Source: CAZCBJ01 sp964496705 (GTDB lineage Bacteria; Chloroflexota; Anaerolineae; Anaerolineales; Anaerolineaceae). From it: a DNA stretch of 7,624 nucleotides. Position 1 is the first letter of the stretch; each line of letters opens with the position of its first letter. This document shows, one piece after another, positions 4,723 through 7,624 of this stretch. A program made the position numbers and the translations under genes. The notes under the pieces were generated by a model. It ran no database searches. It saw only the letters and a list, made by a program, of their open reading frames with translations, and was not told the DNA's origin. The stretch lies in contig CAZCBJ010000195.1 in the NCBI GenBank assembly GCA_964496705.1, forward strand, positions 1 to 7,624, in the 5' to 3' direction.

Positions 4723-5147
4723 TGAAAAGCAAGTTTAAAACAGGCGAATTTGGAACAGTTTACACCCAATTTAAACGCAAACCCAAACAGGCAATAAAGC
4801 ATTTAATGAAAGTAAAAGAAGGTGAGGCCGTTGCTGCCATGTACCGGCACAACATCGGTTTTATTGATATTGTTTGGGGCGAAAACAACCCCGAAACTAA
4901 CAAAGGCTTTGGGCTAAAACACATTATCGAGAAACACGGTAAGGAAATTAAACAACTCGGCTTTAATATCGAGGACTTTATTCCTATTGTAGTGCAGTAT
5001 GGTGAAGTAAACTTAAAAAAATCTGAAAGTGATAAAAAGGTTTTTGAAAGCAAGATGTTTCGGTTTGTTGTTGCTTTAGACCATAAGCGAAACAAGAAAT
5101 GGCTATTAACAGCCTTTGATTTAAGGCCAAAAGTCTATAAAAAATGA
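4722..5147 (+). CDS. Stand-alone BECR-fold nuclease domain protein, copy B
   Basis: A 141-aa paralogue of the product of 2104-2520 and the more canonical of the two. Motifs of the phage Barnase-EndoU-ColicinE5/D-RelE-like nuclease group are clear: NIGFIDIVWGENN (44-56), KGFGLKHIIEKHG (61-73), MFRFVVALDH (112-121, Arg114) and KKWLLTAFDL (125-134). His67, His72, Arg114 and Thr130 are candidate active-site residues. The group is predicted to act on RNA. These domains are normally fused to larger phage proteins; here one stands alone at the end of the lysis cassette, with its ATG overlapping the spanin stop by one base (TAATG) and a good ribosome site. It might degrade host RNA late in infection, or act on competitors after release; both are inference. 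No obvious immunity gene follows. A strong terminator-like hairpin starts at its stop codon. Confidence 0.82.
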   Translation: MKSKFKTGEFGTVYTQFKRKPKQAIKHLMKVKEGEAVAAMYRHNIGFIDIVWGENNPETNKGFGLKHIIEKHGKEIKQLGFNIEDFIPIVVQYGEVNLKKSESDKKVFESKMFRFVVALDHKRNKKWLLTAFDLRPKVYKK

Positions 5148-5179
5148 AAACCGCCAGAACAGTTCTCGGTGGCGGTTTT
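5147..5179 (+). terminator. Terminator-like hairpin after nuclease gene B
   Basis: A perfect 10-bp stem pairs AAAACCGCCA (5147-5156) with TGGCGGTTTT (5170-5179) around a 13-base loop. The A run on one side and T run on the other fit an intrinsic terminator working in either direction. It would end the lysis-nuclease operon right at the stop codon. Confidence 0.75.
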
Positions 5180-5182
5180 ACA

Positions 5183-5275
5183 TGCAAGCCCCTGCCTTGC
5201 AAAACATTTAAAACTTTACCGAAACTGTTAAAAACATCGACGCTAACAGTATTACGCAACTGCGCTGTATGTTGC
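5183..5275 (+). other. Cluster of three further perfect hairpins, possible structured RNA
   Basis: Three short perfect stems follow the terminator: TGCAAG (5183-5188) with CTTGCA (5196-5201), ACTGTTA (5224-5230) with TAACAGT (5244-5250), and GCAAC (5256-5260) with GTTGC (5271-5275). Loops are 7, 13 and 10 bases. Four stems in 130 bases in an AT-rich genome suggests a folded RNA, a leader for the gene at 5339, or a recombination site. I recognise no known RNA family. The remaining bases to 5338 contain a weak AT-only hairpin (5299-5310). Confidence 0.4.
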
Positions 5276-5324
5276 AACGGCATAACACAAAGGTAATTAC
5301 TTTAAAAAGTTTTTCCAAATAATT

Positions 5325-5330
5325 AAGGAG
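5325..5330 (+). promoter_or_regulatory. Shine-Dalgarno site for the polyvalent protein gene
   Basis: AAGGAG, eight bases before ATG 5339. It decides the start of the large ORF that runs off the window. Confidence 0.65.
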
Positions 5331-5338
5331 ATATTAAA

Positions 5339-7624
5339 ATGTTAGGATTTTTAGACAATTTATTTTTAAAGCTGGAAGGTAAAGAACCGGCTAAAAAAAG
5401 CACAAAAAAGCAACCGGCCAAAAGGCCCGTTAAAACCATTGTGCCGGATTACAACGAAATAAAAAAGCCCATTGAACCAGACCGCATAGGGCGCAAAACT
5501 TTAAACAGTCAAAAGATGGGGCTTGGTTCGTTGCTTTACCATTTTTTGGTTGATAAAAGCAAGGCCGGCTTGGATGGATGGAAAGACGATAAAGAAAAGT
5601 TTAAAACCGATTTGCTGAACGATATAAAAACCTTTCTCTTTGGCAAATGGGAAAAGCCCTGGATTCCAGGCCTTATATTTAATTCAACTAATAAGGTTAT
5701 TTCGGGTTTTCGTGGTTACAATGGCAATACATTTCACAACAGCGTAAACATATTAACACTTTCTCAAAATGCCGGGGAAAGCCCTTATTTTATTGCTTTA
5801 AAAAGGCTTATAAAAGAAGGTGGCACAATTCTGAATAAAGACAAGGTTTGTTCGGTATTGTCTTATATACCCATTAAAAAAGATGGTAATCCTGAAAAAA
5901 TTGCCTTTATGCTGCCTATGGCGCACAAAGTAATAAATTTGGATTACGTGGATGGCGTTAAAAAACCAAAGATTAAAACAATCGAGTTTGAAAATCTTGA
6001 ATTAAACGAATATGTTGAAAACTTTATTAAAGTTCTAAAAGCTACCCGGCGTATTCCTAAGGTCATTTACGACCAGGCAGACAAAGCCTATTACGTAAGC
6101 AACCCACCACTATATACAACCGATGAAATACATTTGGTTAATATCAATCAATTTAAAAATATTGGCGGCTATTATTCTACTCTGTTCCACGAAATTATAC
6201 ACTCTACCAAAAACCCCAAACGCTTAGGCCGTGGTGGCGAAAAAACTAAAAAATTACCCTATGCAAATGAGGAACTTGTGGCCGAAATGGGCGCAATGAT
6301 TCTATGCGCTGAATTAGGTTTGGAGTATGGTCGCCAAAACTCACTAACCTACCTTAATGGTTGGTTAAAAGGAGTAAAGGGCGATTCCGATAATGCCATG
6401 TTAGAAGCGTATGCCTTTGCCTGCGATGCCGTTGAATATTTGATTAAAGGCGTGAACTTTGAAAAACTTGTACCTAAATCAATGCAAAACAGGGCAAAAG
6501 AAACCGTTTTACCCGATGGCGAACCCACCCCACCCTCACCGGAACCGGAAAAACCGGCAGCCAAAGAAACCACGCCACAAAAACCATCCAAGCCAATAAA
6601 AGCAAAGGTTTTGGATAAAACCGTTAAAGCTACGGCCCAACAAGCCGTAACCGACTTAATGCAATTGCCAAAATATAAAAAGATTGGTGCAATGGTAGGC
6701 ACAATTATTTTTAAGGAGTTTAAGGATGATACTCAAAAGGCCGTTTCTTTAAGTGATACCGAAACCTTTAAACTGAAAATGTTTAAAAAGGCCGAAAGTA
6801 CCGAACTGGTAGAAAGCGACTATAAGATGTATGAGGAAACATACACTTTAACCGACTTTGGCCGTGAGTTTATAAACGCGGTTAAAGGCCGTTTAAGCAC
6901 CTTGCACGGCCAAAAATACATGAATCCGCTTTTTGGATTAGCCGGTATTAACGAAGTTAACGAACAGTTTAACCATGAATTGGATTTGTTAATTAATGGC
7001 AAACTGCCTAAAAACCATGTGTTTTATATGGGTGAGCCATCGAGCAACTTAATTGAGACCGGCATTGTAGATTTACCGATAGAATTATCTGCAAAACGTT
7101 TGAAAGAAAAATCAATGCAGGAAAATCACAAGTTTAATTTAGAGTTGCTTAAAAATCTTCCTATTGCCATTCAAAACCCAATAGCCATTTTCAACAGCAA
7201 GACTAAAGAAAAAACCAAAGTGGTTTTAACAGAACTCAAAAACAATGGAGCAAATTTTCTGGTTATAATTCGTTTGCGAACGGGCAAAAACAACATTGTA
7301 GTTAACGATATTAAAAGCATATACCCCAAAACAGATATTAACGGGCTTTTAAATTGGATTACAAACAGGCTTATGGTGTGGGTTGATAAAACAAAAATCC
7401 TTAGTTTTATTTCAACCCAATCGACCAGTTTGATTGGAGGCGGAAAAAGAACTAAGGATTATGTTACAAAGATAATTCAAAACTTTGAAAATCGCAATAC
7501 TTCTTTAAATGGAGTTAAAGCCCCTCAAAATGTATTTGGTTTCACAAAAATAAACCGCATAAAAAAAACCAAAACCTATAAATTAAAAGGTGAAATAGGG
7601 GCGTTTTTAGGCGAATATGAACGG
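5339..7624 (+). CDS. Polyvalent protein: ArdC-like antirestriction and zincin domains plus MuF-C-like domain (3' end outside window)
   Basis: An open frame of 762 codons that continues past the window. After a Lys-rich N-terminus (15-35), residues about 80-180 fit the ArdC N-terminal ssDNA-binding domain (KWEKPW 103-108, SGFRGYN 122-128). Residues about 230-372 fit the ArdC-associated zincin: YYSTLFHEIIHST with zinc ligands His284 and His288 and catalytic Glu285, then YANEELVAEMGA (309-319, likely third ligand among the Glu residues). A Pro-rich linker spans about 393-425. Residues about 560-680 resemble the phage MuF C-terminal domain (HVFYMGEPSS, LKNLPIAIQNPIAIFNS, VVLTEL, DIKSIYPK). The final residues (YKLKGEIGAFLGEYER) may lead into a P-loop ATPase. 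ArdC-type proteins are known to protect incoming DNA from restriction; such multi-domain proteins are common in Bacteroidota phages and conjugative elements. It has its own ribosome site and lies downstream of a terminator, so it is probably a separate transcription unit. Confidence 0.88.
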   Translation, partial: MLGFLDNLFLKLEGKEPAKKSTKKQPAKRPVKTIVPDYNEIKKPIEPDRIGRKTLNSQKMGLGSLLYHFLVDKSKAGLDGWKDDKEKFKTDLLNDIKTFLFGKWEKPWIPGLIFNSTNKVISGFRGYNGNTFHNSVNILTLSQNAGESPYFIALKRLIKEGGTILNKDKVCSVLSYIPIKKDGNPEKIAFMLPMAHKVINLDYVDGVKKPKIKTIEFENLELNEYVENFIKVLKATRRIPKVIYDQADKAYYVSNPPLYTTDEIHLVNINQFKNIGGYYSTLFHEIIHSTKNPKRLGRGGEKTKKLPYANEELVAEMGAMILCAELGLEYGRQNSLTYLNGWLKGVKGDSDNAMLEAYAFACDAVEYLIKGVNFEKLVPKSMQNRAKETVLPDGEPTPPSPEPEKPAAKETTPQKPSKPIKAKVLDKTVKATAQQAVTDLMQLPKYKKIGAMVGTIIFKEFKDDTQKAVSLSDTETFKLKMFKKAESTELVESDYKMYEETYTLTDFGREFINAVKGRLSTLHGQKYMNPLFGLAGINEVNEQFNHELDLLINGKLPKNHVFYMGEPSSNLIETGIVDLPIELSAKRLKEKSMQENHKFNLELLKNLPIAIQNPIAIFNSKTKEKTKVVLTELKNNGANFLVIIRLRTGKNNIVVNDIKSIYPKTDINGLLNWITNRLMVWVDKTKILSFISTQSTSLIGGGKRTKDYVTKIIQNFENRNTSLNGVKAPQNVFGFTKINRIKKTKTYKLKGEIGAFLGEYER

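Noticed and set aside
4984..5283. Minus-strand ORF of 99 codons across the nuclease B end and the hairpin region
   Set aside because: It is antisense to a well-supported gene for about half its length and otherwise translates the hairpin cluster; no ribosome site or domain supports it.
5144..5296. A 50-codon ORF starting in an ATGA overlap with the nuclease B stop (MKTARTVLGGG..., five cysteines)
   Set aside because: It runs straight through the terminator-like hairpin and the other three hairpins, its composition looks like translated structured RNA, and it shares no convincing similarity with the 46-aa ORF behind nuclease A beyond an R-x-V-L near the start. It remains a weak alternative to a non-coding reading.
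5273..5312. Possible Bacteroidota-type promoter (TTG, then a TA-rich -7 box) before the polyvalent gene
   Set aside because: The TTG and a TAATTACTTT block are spaced about right, but the -7 box does not match TAnnTTTG well enough to list.
1..7624. CRISPR array, tRNA or rRNA genes, insertion sequence ends
   Set aside because: No regularly spaced repeats, cloverleaf-like segments, transposase motifs or terminal inverted repeats were seen on either strand.

Overview
The window looks like an accessory region of a Bacteroidota (Bacteroidetes) genome, most likely a prophage or a phage-derived mobile element. The grounds are two family-108 glycoside hydrolase (GH108) endolysin genes, AT-rich Lys/Asn-rich coding sequence, occasional rather than universal Shine-Dalgarno sites, and a dense all-plus-strand layout in which genes overlap by 1 to 17 bases. 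No integrase, capsid, terminase, tail or replication gene is visible, so the virus type cannot be fixed. All real genes are on the plus strand.

Region 1 (24-1518) holds three genes I do not recognise by name: a 224-aa protein with a coiled coil and a Gly/Pro-rich linker, a 73-aa protein, and a 191-aa protein with one membrane segment and an annexin-repeat-like C-terminal half. They are probably structural or membrane-associated virion proteins.

Region 2 (1508-5147) is an expanded lysis module mixed with toxins. It contains GH108 copy A (soluble), a stand-alone BECR-fold (barnase/EndoU/colicin E5-D/RelE-like) nuclease copy A, a 46-aa ORF overlapping it, GH108 copy B (with a C-terminal membrane anchor), a scrambled remnant of a holin gene around a 79-aa unknown gene, the intact holin-like gene, a gene with the topology of a single-molecule spanin (N-terminal lipoprotein signal plus C-terminal membrane segment), and BECR nuclease copy B. 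Endolysin, holin and spanin together would breach cell wall, inner membrane and outer membrane. Endolysin and nuclease are each present twice and the holin is present once whole and once in pieces, so this region has been built by duplication and recombination.

Region 3 (5147-5338) is non-coding. It starts with a strong terminator-like hairpin and carries three more perfect hairpins in about 130 bases, which suggests a structured RNA or a recombination element.

Region 4 (5339 to the window end) is the 5' part of a very large gene for a polyvalent protein: an ArdC-like antirestriction N-domain, an HEIIH zincin metallopeptidase, a Pro-rich linker, and a phage MuF-C-terminal-like domain. The last residues look like the approach to a further domain, possibly a P-loop ATPase. 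Such proteins are known to be carried by phages and conjugative elements to blunt host defences at entry.

Taken together, the window combines host-lysis functions with two small nuclease effectors and a defence-countering polyvalent protein. The most novel aspects are the paired nuclease genes inside a lysis cassette, their overlapping or adjacent small elements, and the mosaic holin.
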